From NCBI RefSeq assembly GCF_002216065.1, contig NZ_CP022282.1, forward strand, positions 2,418,001 through 2,482,000: a stretch of DNA of 64,000 bases, read 5' to 3'. The notes beneath the pieces were generated by a model. The model was not told where the DNA came from and did no database searches. It saw only the letters and a program-made list of their open reading frames with translations. The DNA comes from Chryseobacterium sp. T16E-39. GTDB lineage: Bacteria; Bacteroidota; Bacteroidia; Flavobacteriales; Weeksellaceae. Positions 19,418 through 28,115 of this stretch are shown here, piece by piece. The stretch's first letter is position 1, and the number at the start of each line of letters is the position of its first letter. Both the position numbers and the translations under genes were made by a program.

Positions 19418-19447
19418 TTGTATGTATAGAAAAAAGCTTTAAATTTG
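19418..19447 (+). promoter_or_regulatory. Promoter of the first tRNA-Gln gene
   Basis: TTG (19418-19420), 19 bp spacer, TAAATTTG (19440-19447): a textbook Bacteroidota promoter 17 bp before the tRNA. Confidence 0.75.
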
Positions 19448-19464
19448 CATCACCAAAATAAAAC

Positions 19465-19535
19465 AGACCTATAGTGTAACGGTAGCACTCCGGTTTTTGG
19501 TACCGTCAGTCGGGGTTCGAATCCCTGTGGGTCTA
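19465..19535 (+). tRNA. tRNA-Gln (anticodon TTG), copy 1
   Basis: 71 nt. Acceptor AGACCTA / TGGGTCT, D arm GTGT...GCAC, anticodon loop TTTTGGT (anticodon TTG, reads CAA), T arm with GGTTCGAAT, discriminator A; CCA is not encoded. The first anticodon-stem pair is C-T, otherwise a clean cloverleaf. Followed at once by its own terminator. Confidence 0.95.
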
Positions 19536-19536
19536 C

Positions 19537-19564
19537 AAACCACTCTTTTTAAGAGTGGTTTTTG
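19537..19564 (+). terminator. Terminator of tRNA-Gln copy 1
   Basis: AAACCACTCTT / AAGAGTGGTTT with a T tail, directly after the tRNA; repeated after copy 2. Confidence 0.88.
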
Positions 19565-19621
19565 TTTTTCTGTGATTAATCAATTTCATGACAGATATAT
19601 CTTTTCTTTCAATATGCATTC

Positions 19622-19969
19622 TCACAAATACCAGGCTCCTTCAATATATATCATATAACGGGCCGGCTGAAACTCCCCGAATGAAAATAAATAAACCTGA
19701 CCATTATCAATGAAATAGTAAATTTCCAAATTTTCCTTTGAATAATAGTTTTGAATTAAGCTTCCTTTCTTTTCAAAATCTTCTACCTGAATTAATTTTT
19801 CAAAATCTTCTTGAGCTGTTCCTTTATCACTTACCAAATTTCGTAAGGAATTATTTAGGAAACTCGAAACTTTCATTCCTTTATCATTTAATGGGAATGA
19901 GAATTTAAGCATATCAGAATCCTGCCCATCAAACAGTTTCTCTTTTTTTATATTTTGATTTTTTTCCAT
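19622..19969 (-). CDS. Hypothetical protein between two tRNA-Gln genes
   Basis: 115 aa, no signal peptide or membrane segment, acidic/basic mixed, ending in an aromatic-rich segment (YIEGAWYL). No domain recognised. It lies on the strand opposite the two flanking identical tRNA-Gln units. Its codon pattern looks like ordinary coding sequence for this genome, so I take it as a real gene of unknown function. Confidence 0.6.
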   Translation of the reverse strand: MEKNQNIKKEKLFDGQDSDMLKFSFPLNDKGMKVSSFLNNSLRNLVSDKGTAQEDFEKLIQVEDFEKKGSLIQNYYSKENLEIYYFIDNGQVYLFSFGEFQPARYMIYIEGAWYL

Positions 19970-20090
19970 ATTAATCTATAGGTCTTAATTGATTCCCAAA
20001 AAAGTTTAATTATACTAAAAAATTAATGTATTCACATACAAATCGTTATCATCACAATTGATGAAATACTGGAATTTTTCTCTTAGATTT

Positions 20091-20120
20091 TTGCACATAA
20101 AGAAAAAATTTATAAATTTG
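20091..20120 (+). promoter_or_regulatory. Promoter of the second tRNA-Gln gene
   Basis: TTG (20091-20093), 19 bp, TAAATTTG (20113-20120), the same architecture and spacing as copy 1. Confidence 0.75.
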
Positions 20121-20138
20121 CACCACCAAAAAAAACAT

Positions 20139-20209
20139 AGACCTATAGTGTAACGGTAGCACTCCGGTTTTTGGTACCGTCAGTCGGGGTTCGAATCCCT
20201 GTGGGTCTA
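20139..20209 (+). tRNA. tRNA-Gln (anticodon TTG), copy 2
   Basis: Identical in all 71 nt to the copy at 19465-19535, with the same TTG anticodon and discriminator A. Confidence 0.95.
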
Positions 20210-20210
20210 C

Positions 20211-20238
20211 AAACCACTCTTTTTAAGAGTGGTTTTTT
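20211..20238 (+). terminator. Terminator of tRNA-Gln copy 2
   Basis: The same AAACCACTCTT / AAGAGTGGTTT stem as after copy 1, with a T run. Confidence 0.88.
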
Positions 20239-20349
20239 ATTTATCCTTTCTTCTTTCAAGCGAGTCTTTTCAAGTCACGGAAAAAGTATAACTGAAAACC
20301 AGTTATACCTTGATGTTTGTACTTACAAAAACTGTAATTTTTAATGCCT

Positions 20350-21456
20350 TTATTGCATTAAAATTCCTGCTGGCTGCTGTTGGGTAACACAGTGTACCAT
20401 TCCTCCATTTTCATATAAATTTCTTACGTCTATTCCGACTACTTTTCTATCAGGATACTGATCCTGGATAATCTTATTTGCAACTTGATCATTTGGATCA
20501 CCATAATTGGGAACAAGAACAACTTTATTAGCTACATAAAAATTTACATAAGAACCTTTTTCATCTAATTGTTTTCCGTAAGCCGTTTTTACCTTATTCT
20601 TTGTAGCAGGCACGTAGATCTTTTTATATTCTTTCCCTTTTACATTGGTTGCAGCATAAAGTGTATTGATATCCTTATCAGAAAGTCCCATTTCAACCAA
20701 ACCTTCCTCATCCATTGTAATCATAGTATTATGATTAATAAATTTCATAAATCCATCTATATGCATATCGGTAACGTCTAAACCTGTTGCACCGTCCAAC
20801 CATATTACCTTTGATACTCCGTAATAGGTCCTGAACATTTCTTCTGCCTCCTGCTGCGTTATTCCTTTGGTTCTTACAGAACCATTTTTTTGACTGATCA
20901 CTGAACTTTTACAGGCCATTAAAACGCCATTTCCATCAGTTTCGACAGCTCCGCCCTCATTGACCATTTCTTCATTTAAATTAATTACTTTAACCCTCAG
21001 ATCTTGTCCTATTTTTTGTGGAATTTCATCGCAGTTTTCAGAGTCAAACTTATTTCCCCAGCCATTAAATCCCCAATCTTCAATCAACAGATTTCCTTTT
21101 TCATCCTTTACGAAAATAGGCCCATTATCTCTTATCCAAACATCATCTGTCGGATAGATTTTAAAATCAATATTTTTGAGTGGGACAGCATTCTTCTCCA
21201 AAATGTTTAGAATCCTTTTCTTTTCCACTTCATCATATGCAATAATGTGAACTTTCTCATTTCCCTGTAATGCTTTAGTCATATCTATCCAGGTCGGTTC
21301 AACTCTTTCCCTATATGTATTTCCATGCTGATAATGATGCGGCCATTGCAGCCATGTTCCTTCGTGAGGAGATGATTCTTCGGGGAAATGATAAGTCTGT
21401 GACATACAAAACATTGAACTTAACGTTAAACAAATTGCAAAAAATTTATTATTCAT
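20350..21456 (-). CDS. Exported agmatine deiminase / peptidylarginine deiminase-family enzyme
   Basis: 368 aa. Motifs of the porphyromonas-type PAD / agmatine deiminase fold are intact: DDVWIRDNGP, EGGAVETDG, DMHIDGF and the C-terminal nucleophile Cys356 in GGMVHC. Classical agmatine deiminase is cytosolic and makes N-carbamoylputrescine, but this protein has a signal peptide (MNNKFFAICLTLSSMFCMSQ), so it acts in the periplasm or outside. The substrate could be agmatine or arginine in peptides. It follows the barrel gene by 4 bp, so the two form an operon. Confidence 0.85.
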   Translation of the reverse strand: MNNKFFAICLTLSSMFCMSQTYHFPEESSPHEGTWLQWPHHYQHGNTYRERVEPTWIDMTKALQGNEKVHIIAYDEVEKKRILNILEKNAVPLKNIDFKIYPTDDVWIRDNGPIFVKDEKGNLLIEDWGFNGWGNKFDSENCDEIPQKIGQDLRVKVINLNEEMVNEGGAVETDGNGVLMACKSSVISQKNGSVRTKGITQQEAEEMFRTYYGVSKVIWLDGATGLDVTDMHIDGFMKFINHNTMITMDEEGLVEMGLSDKDINTLYAATNVKGKEYKKIYVPATKNKVKTAYGKQLDEKGSYVNFYVANKVVLVPNYGDPNDQVANKIIQDQYPDRKVVGIDVRNLYENGGMVHCVTQQQPAGILMQ

Positions 21457-21460
21457 ATTA

Positions 21461-22075
21461 CTAAAATTTCTTTCCTATAAATATTCCAAAATCAGTACTG
21501 GTTTCAAAATTAGTCCCTGTTTGGGAAATTGTGCTTCCTATACCAAACTGGATTTTTTTCTTAGTTTCTAAGCCTAGCCTGATAATCTGGCTACTATGCT
21601 GATGTTGTTTAAAACTGAAATCAGATTCTATAATCAGCATGCTGTAAAAATTAAAACGTTTATTAATTTTCGGTGTATACTCCATTAATGTATAAAGTCC
21701 AAGACCTAATTGTTTAGCATCAAAAGAATAGGTTAGCGCAGGAAATAAATTGATCCCAAAATCACCTTTCTCCTTTGTAAATGCCAACCCCAAAGATGGC
21801 ATAACATCTTCATTTGATAGATGAGCTCCTGCAGAAATCCCCCAATTTTTACTGAAAGAGTAATTTAGATTTTGATATAACTCCGCATTTACCTTTCTGG
21901 TTTCATATCCATAAGAAATTGTTCCTGAAGCAAAATAGTTCCATTTTGTTTTAAAATCTTTGTCAAAAATTCCCAGAACCTCAGCTTCTTTAGAACCTGC
22001 ATAGCCCTGAAGTGAAATTTGAGCAGCCACACTATATGAAAGTAGCAAAGCAAAGGGAAATAATATTCTTTTCAT
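21461..22075 (-). CDS. Exported protein, probable outer-membrane barrel
   Basis: 204 aa from the ATG at 22075 (MKRILFPFALLLSYSVAAQ); an ATG six codons upstream (22093) is also possible. After the signal peptide there are regular alternating strands (LYQNLNYSFSKNWGISAGAHL; FGINLFPALTYSF) and a C-terminal FGIFIGKKF. It reads as a small outer-membrane barrel. It lies 4 bp before the exported deiminase, so the two are probably expressed together. No family named. Confidence 0.65.
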   Translation of the reverse strand: MKRILFPFALLLSYSVAAQISLQGYAGSKEAEVLGIFDKDFKTKWNYFASGTISYGYETRKVNAELYQNLNYSFSKNWGISAGAHLSNEDVMPSLGLAFTKEKGDFGINLFPALTYSFDAKQLGLGLYTLMEYTPKINKRFNFYSMLIIESDFSFKQHQHSSQIIRLGLETKKKIQFGIGSTISQTGTNFETSTDFGIFIGKKF

Positions 22076-22123
22076 TATTCTTTTTGATATCATAAATCCC
22101 TTTATTATGTAGATTTACTTTTG

Positions 22124-22131
22124 CAAAATTA
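22124..22131 (-). promoter_or_regulatory. -7 element for the barrel-deiminase operon
   Basis: TAATTTTG on the minus strand, exact TAnnTTTG, with a TTG 14 bp further upstream (22146-22148), a short spacing. It lies 30-48 bp before the possible starts. Confidence 0.4.
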
Positions 22132-22308
22132 AATGATCAGAAAAACAAAAAGTTGTCCTAAAATGACAATCTACCTATCCCTATTCTTAAATACCGCCAA
22201 TCATAAAACTAATATAAGTATTTGATAATTATAAATTTACGAAACAGTGTGACACAAAAAAAGGACAGATAAAAATCCATCCTTATATAACATATTTAAT
22301 TATTGTAT

Positions 22309-22770
22309 TTATAAGTCTCCGTTCTTCTTAAAACGGTCTATGATAGTATCATAACTAACAAGATCATTCTTCACAGGAAGCATTTTTGAAAAAGAGTCAT
22401 CATTAATCCTCCATTTATTCCGGATACCAAAATAATAGATCGCACCAGGATCTTTCTGATCTGCCCAATGTTCTTTTTGGCTAAAACTCCGATATCCCTT
22501 TTTCTTAACAGAAAAACTAAAATCTATTTCTCCTTTTGCAGGTTTGTTCAATTTTGCGAAAAAATATCCCTTATCATCTGTGGAAGCAATTACACGACTG
22601 TTCTCATCCAAAATCTCAGCTCCGGTTATGGGTTGCTTTGTTTTAGAATCTATAATAACCCCGGCAATATTAATTTCTCTTGAGTTTCCAATAGCTTGAG
22701 CATAGGTATTAAAAAATAAAGCTGTTGCAAAGACCAGAAGAAAACCTGATATCTTAGTTAATTTTTTCAC
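22309..22770 (-). CDS. Exported carboxypeptidase-regulatory-like domain protein
   Basis: 153 aa. Signal peptide (residues 1-25, ending TYAQA), then one CarboxypepD_reg-like beta-sandwich (INIAGVIIDSKTKQPITGAEI, STDDKGYFFAKL), as seen at the N-terminus of many TonB-dependent receptors but here as a stand-alone protein. It begins 5 bp after the permease and is co-transcribed with it. Role unknown. A weak hairpin near 22261-22284 may end the unit. Confidence 0.72.
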   Translation of the reverse strand: MKKLTKISGFLLVFATALFFNTYAQAIGNSREINIAGVIIDSKTKQPITGAEILDENSRVIASTDDKGYFFAKLNKPAKGEIDFSFSVKKKGYRSFSQKEHWADQKDPGAIYYFGIRNKWRINDDSFSKMLPVKNDLVSYDTIIDRFKKNGDL

Positions 22771-22775
22771 TACAA

Positions 22776-24203
22776 CTATTTGGTTTTTGGTTTGTACAAT
22801 TTAAACATTACAAATAAGAAAGCCAGCCATACAGGAATTAATATAACCTGAATTTCCATTCCTGTAATACTCATTAGAACTAAAATAGCCAACAGGAAAA
22901 GAATGCAGATATAATTTGATATGGGATAAAATATGGACGGAAATTTTGTTTTTACTCCTGATCTGTTTTTCTCTGTTCTGAATTTTAAATGGGTATAGCA
23001 TATCATCAGCCAGTTGATAATAAGAGTAGATACTACCAGGGCCATCAAATATTCAAAAGCTTTTTCGGGAACAAGCTTATTTATAATGATGCAAATTCCG
23101 GCAAAACAAGATGAAATAAGGATTGCATTTGTAGGTACACTGTTTTTATTCAGTTTTGTAAGAAATTTTGGAGCATTTCCCTGCTGAGCCAATCCAAAAA
23201 GCATTCTGCTGTTACTGTAGACACTGCTGTTGTACACTGATAAAGCAGCAGTTAAAACAATCAAATTAAGAACATTTGCAATGAGAACGTTAAACTGTAT
23301 GACTTTTCCAAATATTGTAAATTCTAATCCATTCAGGTTTTGAAACACCATAACAAAAGGGCTTGTACCTTCTGTAATCTCTCTCCATGGACTTAGTGAA
23401 AATAAAATCACCAATGCTCCTACATAGAAAATTAAAATCCTGTAAATTACCTGATTGGTAGCTTTAGGAATTGTTTTTTCAGGATTTTTGGCTTCAGCAG
23501 CAGTAATACCAATTAATTCCAATCCTCCAAAAGAGAACATAATCATAGCCATTGCAGCAAAAAGCCCTGAATATCCGCTTTCCGTTTTATTAAAAAAACC
23601 TTTAGGGAAAAAACCTCCATCATTCCATAGGTTTGAAATACTTGCTTTATCCCCACCAGTTCCGCTAAACAGCAAATAGATCCCAAAAACAATCATCCCA
23701 ATGATGGCAACCACCTTTATAATAGAAAACCAAAATTCAGTTTCTCCATATACTTTTACCGAAGCGAGATTAAGCGCATTAATAACAATAAAAAAGAATA
23801 AACTGGAAACCCAGAGCGGAATTTCCGGCCACCAAAAATGAATATAGTGCCCTATCGCTGTAAGTTCAGCCATACTAACTAATATATAAAGAATCCAGTA
23901 GTTCCAGCCGGAGGCAAATCCAGGAAAATTTCCCCAATATTTATAAGCAAAATGACTAAAACTTCCCGAAACAGGCTCCTGAACAACCATTTCACCTAAT
24001 TGACGCATAATAAAAAATGCAATGATCCCCGCCAGCGCGTAGCCAAGAATAACGGATGGACCGGCTAAAACTGCAGCGGGACCAATCCCAAGAAATAATC
24101 CCGTTCCTATAGCTCCTCCAAGGGCAATTAATTGAATATGTCTGTTGGTTAATCCCCTGACTAGAGACCCATTATTGGATTCGGTTTTCTGTTCGTTGCT
24201 CAT
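22776..24203 (-). CDS. Amino acid permease (APC superfamily)
   Basis: 475 aa with about 12 membrane helices. The N-terminal signature GLTNRHIQLIALGGAIGTGLF is that of the AroP/GabP/LysP-type amino acid transporter family (proton symport into the cytosol). The substrate cannot be told from sequence. It heads a two-gene unit with the CarboxypepD_reg-like protein. A near-consensus TATATTTA box lies just upstream. Confidence 0.92.
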   Translation of the reverse strand: MSNEQKTESNNGSLVRGLTNRHIQLIALGGAIGTGLFLGIGPAAVLAGPSVILGYALAGIIAFFIMRQLGEMVVQEPVSGSFSHFAYKYWGNFPGFASGWNYWILYILVSMAELTAIGHYIHFWWPEIPLWVSSLFFFIVINALNLASVKVYGETEFWFSIIKVVAIIGMIVFGIYLLFSGTGGDKASISNLWNDGGFFPKGFFNKTESGYSGLFAAMAMIMFSFGGLELIGITAAEAKNPEKTIPKATNQVIYRILIFYVGALVILFSLSPWREITEGTSPFVMVFQNLNGLEFTIFGKVIQFNVLIANVLNLIVLTAALSVYNSSVYSNSRMLFGLAQQGNAPKFLTKLNKNSVPTNAILISSCFAGICIIINKLVPEKAFEYLMALVVSTLIINWLMICYTHLKFRTEKNRSGVKTKFPSIFYPISNYICILFLLAILVLMSITGMEIQVILIPVWLAFLFVMFKLYKPKTK

Positions 24204-24320
24204 AAAATGAATTTGGGCCTAAATATATAAAACTTTAGAGAAATTCACCTTCTATGAAGACATAAGAACATTCAAACCATTCATTTTTAAAGAATTAAAA
24301 CGAAAAAGACAAGGGATTTC

Positions 24321-24614
24321 TTACAAATATTCCTTCGGAATTGAGATATTATTCTTTTTTATATACTCTAAAAGTGACTGATACTTGTCTTCATACCCGT
24401 CTGTTCCACATTTATGAGAGATACTGCAAACATCTGACGGCTTAATTTCAAGAATATCTGAGATCTTATTTAGGACATCAAAATTGATCTTTACTTTAGA
24501 ATTTTCAATATCAGAATAAGCCTTTTGTGAAATATCCATTTCAAAAGCCATATACTCCTGTGTTAAATCCTTACTTCTACGAATTTTTCTGATATTTTGT
24601 CCACATATTTTCAT
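24321..24614 (-). CDS. Small XRE-family HTH regulator
   Basis: 97 aa. Residues about 8-63 form a Cro/C1-type helix-turn-helix (NIRKIRRSKDLTQEYMAFEM, SQKAYSDIENSKVKI). The C-terminal ~30 residues include a Cys pair (CSISHKC). It diverges from the cbb3 oxidase operon and their promoters lie back to back, so it might regulate respiration; this is inference from position. Confidence 0.83.
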   Translation of the reverse strand: MKICGQNIRKIRRSKDLTQEYMAFEMDISQKAYSDIENSKVKINFDVLNKISDILEIKPSDVCSISHKCGTDGYEDKYQSLLEYIKKNNISIPKEYL

Positions 24615-24670
24615 TGCATTTGTTTTAGTAGTTTTTGGTATAGTTTAGAAGAATAGCTACTAGCCTCAAA

Positions 24671-24678
24671 CAAAGTTA
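24671..24678 (-). promoter_or_regulatory. -7 element, minus strand, for the small HTH gene
   Basis: TAACTTTG on the minus strand (exact TAnnTTTG), 56 bp before the HTH ATG, with a TTG 14 bp further upstream. Confidence 0.45.
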
Positions 24679-24683
24679 ATAAA

Positions 24684-24691
24684 TACCTTTG
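24684..24691 (+). promoter_or_regulatory. -7 element, plus strand, for the ccoNO-ccoP operon
   Basis: TACCTTTG (exact TAnnTTTG), only 5 bp from the minus-strand box, giving an untranslated leader of roughly 95 nt before ccoNO. No good -33 TTG seen. Confidence 0.4.
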
Positions 24692-24793
24692 GCAAAACAT
24701 TATACACGTTACATGATATTTATTTCTTAATCGGATTTAGCTTTAAAGGCCCCGTAGCAATAATTATCATTCTATACAACAACTATTGGAATT

Positions 24794-27073
24794 ATGGAGA
24801 CGCAAAAATTTAATTATGACAATACTATTGTCAGAGCATTTCTCTATGCTACTATTACATTCGGCCTTATCGGTTTTTTACTGGGGCTTACAGCGGCATT
24901 AATGCTTTTCTATCCGGAATTACCTGAATTTTTATTTGGAACTGATGATGTAACGATCCAAAGTTTGAGAAGCGGTAATATCCAGGGGTTAATCAATACA
25001 CAGGGAGCAATGGGATTCGGGAGGATCAGAATGCTGCATACCAGTGCTGTTATTTTTGCTTTTGTCTGTAATTCATTTTTTTGTGGCGCGTATTACAGTA
25101 TGCAACGGCTACTCAAAACAAGAATGTACAGTGATACCCTTTCATGGATCCATTTCTGGTCCTGGCAAATAATGATCATCAGTGTGGTCATAACCTTCTT
25201 AATGGGAATCAATACCTCAAAAGAATACGCTGAGCATGAATGGCCAATCGATATCTTAATTGCTTTTTCTTGGATTGTTTTCGGGATCAATATGTTTGGA
25301 ACTATCGCTAAAAGACGGGTTCGACATTTATATGTAGCGATCTGGTTCTATATTGCAACATGGATTGCAGTAGCTATGCTTCATATATTTAATAATTTAG
25401 AAGTTCCATTATCATTTACAAGCTGGAAATCCTATTCCGCATATTCCGGGGTAAAAGATGCTCTTGTACAATGGTGGTACGGCCACAATGCAGTCGCATT
25501 CGTATTGACAACTCCCGTTTTAGGTTTGATGTATTACTTCATGCCTAAAGCAGCCAACCGTCCTGTATTCTCCTATAAACTTTCTATCATCCATTTCTGG
25601 TCACTTATTTTCGTCTACCTTTGGGCAGGTCCTCACCATCTTCAATACACTGCCCTTCCAGCCTGGGCTCAGGCTGTGGGAACAGGCTTCTCTATTATGC
25701 TTATTGCACCATCCTGGGGAGGAATGCTTAATGGACTTCTTACTTTAAGAGGCGCCTGGGATAAAGTGAGGGAAAATCCTATTCTTAAATTCTTTGTGGT
25801 TGCAGTAACCTGCTATGGAATGGCCACATTTGAGGGACCTCTTTTAGCCACAAAATCTTTAAACAAGATCGGACATTATACGGACTGGGTGATTGGCCAC
25901 GTACACCTAGGAGCATTAGGATGGAATGGTTTCATGGCATTTGGAGTTATTTATTATCTCATCCCCATAATGTGGAGAACTGAGCTTTGGTCTAAAAAAT
26001 TAGCCAACTGGCATTTTTGGCTGGGTACTTTAGGAATTATCTTCTATGCAGTCCCTATGTATATTTCAGGATTTACTCAGGGATTGATGTGGAAACAATT
26101 CAACCCGGACGGAACTTTATTATGGAAAAACTGGCTGGATACTGTCACTGCCATTATTCCTTACTTCAAAATGAGATTTATAGGAGGGATTCTTTATTTG
26201 TCAGGAGCAGTACTAATGGTAGTAAATGTCATTAAAACGATCAAAGCAGGATCATTCCAAAAAGAAGTTCCGGCAGAAGCTCCGGCTCTGGCAAATATCG
26301 GAAGCCACAGAAAAGAAGGTGAAGGAGCTCACCTTTGGCTTGAACGAACACCTAAATTACTTTCTATACTTGCTTTCATTGTAATCTCGGTGGGCGGATT
26401 GGTTGAGATCGTCCCTACTCTTACCATAAAAAGTAACCTACCGCAGATTACTGCTGTAAAACCTTATTCTCCATTGGAACTTGAAGGAAGGGATCTGTAT
26501 ATCCGGGAGGGCTGTAATTCCTGCCACTCCCAAATGATAAGACCTTTCCGTGATGAGGTGATGAGATTTGATGGTAAAAACGGACAGTACTCAAAAGCTG
26601 GAGAGTTCGTATATGACAGGCCATTTTTATGGGGCTCTAAGAGAACAGGACCTGATTTACACAGAGAGGGCAGCCGAAATCCGGATTCATGGCATTTTAA
26701 ACATATGTACAATCCCAGAATTACTTCTGCAGGTTCTATTATGCCCCGTTTTCCTTGGCTAATTACCAATAGACTCGATCGTTCTGAAATGGCCAACAAA
26801 ATGGAATTAATGAAAAACACATTTGATGTTCCTTACACAAAAGCTGAGATAGATTCTGCAAATCAATGGGCGGATAACCAGTCTAGAGCGATTGTAAAAA
26901 GAATCTATTCTGAAGCAACCGATGTAAGAGACCAGGTTCAAAAAGATAAAATAGCGAAAGGTTCAGCATTTATACCTCTTGAGCAGAGGGAAATCATAGC
27001 TATGATCGCCTACCTTCAAAGATTAGGGACTGATATCAAAACCACAGATATTAAGACTGCGAGTGTTGACTAA
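24794..27073 (+). CDS. ccoNO: cbb3-type cytochrome c oxidase, fused subunits I and II (CcoNO)
   Basis: 759 aa. Residues ~1-480 are the haem-copper subunit I with many membrane helices and the metal-ligand histidines (GHNAVAFVLTTP, GPHHLQYTALPAW, GHVHLGALGWNG). Residues ~510-759 are subunit II with one membrane anchor and a c-type haem site CNSCH (574-578). It reduces oxygen to water at low oxygen and pumps protons. The N-O fusion is known in Bacteroidota. Operon with ccoP 20 bp downstream. Confidence 0.95.
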   Translation: METQKFNYDNTIVRAFLYATITFGLIGFLLGLTAALMLFYPELPEFLFGTDDVTIQSLRSGNIQGLINTQGAMGFGRIRMLHTSAVIFAFVCNSFFCGAYYSMQRLLKTRMYSDTLSWIHFWSWQIMIISVVITFLMGINTSKEYAEHEWPIDILIAFSWIVFGINMFGTIAKRRVRHLYVAIWFYIATWIAVAMLHIFNNLEVPLSFTSWKSYSAYSGVKDALVQWWYGHNAVAFVLTTPVLGLMYYFMPKAANRPVFSYKLSIIHFWSLIFVYLWAGPHHLQYTALPAWAQAVGTGFSIMLIAPSWGGMLNGLLTLRGAWDKVRENPILKFFVVAVTCYGMATFEGPLLATKSLNKIGHYTDWVIGHVHLGALGWNGFMAFGVIYYLIPIMWRTELWSKKLANWHFWLGTLGIIFYAVPMYISGFTQGLMWKQFNPDGTLLWKNWLDTVTAIIPYFKMRFIGGILYLSGAVLMVVNVIKTIKAGSFQKEVPAEAPALANIGSHRKEGEGAHLWLERTPKLLSILAFIVISVGGLVEIVPTLTIKSNLPQITAVKPYSPLELEGRDLYIREGCNSCHSQMIRPFRDEVMRFDGKNGQYSKAGEFVYDRPFLWGSKRTGPDLHREGSRNPDSWHFKHMYNPRITSAGSIMPRFPWLITNRLDRSEMANKMELMKNTFDVPYTKAEIDSANQWADNQSRAIVKRIYSEATDVRDQVQKDKIAKGSAFIPLEQREIIAMIAYLQRLGTDIKTTDIKTASVD

Positions 27074-27092
27074 TTATTAAAATGAATGTAAA

Positions 27093-27980
27093 ATGAAAAC
27101 AAGAACTCCTATTTCAATATATATCATTGTAACGATCGGATTAACTATTATGGCGTTTGAGATGTTTGCCCAGGACTCAGGTTATTTCGTCTCTCCATTT
27201 TTCTGGACACTGTTACTGATTGCAACCATTCTTCTTTTGATCATGAATTCAATAGGTGACCTCGTTGAAAATGAAAAATTCAGCAGACTGGATGAAAGTG
27301 AAAAGAAAAAATATCTCGCAGAAAAGAACATTCCGTATTTCCAAAAGCTTTGGAATTCGGCTTTTAAAAAGCAGTCACAAACTGAAGAGAAAGATATCCT
27401 CATCGACCATGGTTTCGACGGGATTACAGAACTTGATAATTCATTACCTAAATGGTGGATAGGCTTGTTCTATTTTGGAATGATCTTCTGCGCTGTATAC
27501 ATGCTTGCCTTTGCCTTTACAGATTATGCACACCCTGAGGTGGAGTATGATAAAGAAACTAAATTCATGCTGGCTTCTATTGCAGATTATGAGAAAAATG
27601 CGCCCAATATTAACCTGGAAACAGCAAAGTACAATGCAGATCATATTGCAGAAGGAGAACAGCTTTTTAAAACAAATTGTGTGACGTGCCATGGTGACGG
27701 GGGCAAAGGTGGTATTGGACCCAATCTGACCGATACTCATTGGATCAACGTCAAAGAAAAAAGCCTGTTTAAAAATGTGTTCTGGATGCTTGAAAATGGT
27801 TCACCGAATAATCCGACTATGAGACCATTCATTAAGGAAGGAACCATCACAGGGCGTGATGCCGAAAAAATTGCAGCATACATCTACCATATCAATCAGG
27901 AAACAAACCCTATTACTGAAGCTCAGGGTGGAGCATCACCTCAGGGAGAAGAAGTACAATGGGAGAATAATAACCCCTAA
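27093..27980 (+). CDS. ccoP: cbb3-type cytochrome c oxidase subunit III (CcoP), monohaem
   Basis: 295 aa. Two N-terminal membrane helices (about 8-27 and 35-53), a charged loop, another helix (about 121-143), then one cytochrome c domain with CVTCH at 196-200 and the Met ligand region (NPTMRPF). Proteobacterial CcoP carries two haems; only one CxxCH is present here. The N-terminal helical part may take the place of the missing CcoQ. No ccoG or ccoS follows within the window. Confidence 0.93.
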   Translation: MKTRTPISIYIIVTIGLTIMAFEMFAQDSGYFVSPFFWTLLLIATILLLIMNSIGDLVENEKFSRLDESEKKKYLAEKNIPYFQKLWNSAFKKQSQTEEKDILIDHGFDGITELDNSLPKWWIGLFYFGMIFCAVYMLAFAFTDYAHPEVEYDKETKFMLASIADYEKNAPNINLETAKYNADHIAEGEQLFKTNCVTCHGDGGKGGIGPNLTDTHWINVKEKSLFKNVFWMLENGSPNNPTMRPFIKEGTITGRDAEKIAAYIYHINQETNPITEAQGGASPQGEEVQWENNNP

Positions 27981-28013
27981 AAAATATTTAACTAAATCTT
28001 TCAACTATGTCAC

Positions 28014-28091
28014 GCCCCCTTTTGACACTAACTAACATTAAATTCATTTTCATCACCTTTTTCATACTTGAAAAATGAATAAAAAGGGGGC
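28014..28091. repeat. Nested inverted repeat after ccoP
   Basis: The outer arm GCCCCCTTTT (28014-28023) pairs perfectly with AAAAGGGGGC (28082-28091). Inside, ATTCATTTT (28042-28050) pairs with AAAATGAAT (28072-28080). The 3' side is nearly continuous while the 5' side has an 18-nt bulge. It could fold as a long RNA hairpin ending the oxidase operon. Confidence 0.7.
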
Positions 28092-28115
28092 ATTTTAAAG
28101 AAAAAAATTAATCCT

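Larger units (their letters stand above)
19440..20238 (+). repeat. Direct repeat of a tRNA-Gln unit (copies 19440-19564 and 20113-20238)
   Basis: Each unit of about 125 bp holds the TAAATTTGCA box, a CACCAAAA stretch, the tRNA and the terminator. The copies are 674 bp apart and nearly identical over the transcribed part, so this is a recent duplication or one maintained by gene conversion. The 115-aa gene lies between them. Confidence 0.85.

Noticed and set aside
19440..20238. Integrative element bounded by tRNA repeats
   Set aside because: No integrase, transposase or plasmid-type gene lies between; only one small unknown gene. Kept as a duplication only.
28082..28091. Simple Rho-independent terminator for ccoNO-ccoP
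   Set aside because: The arms are 58 nt apart with an inner stem and only a weak T run, so I describe it as a nested inverted repeat and not a standard terminator.
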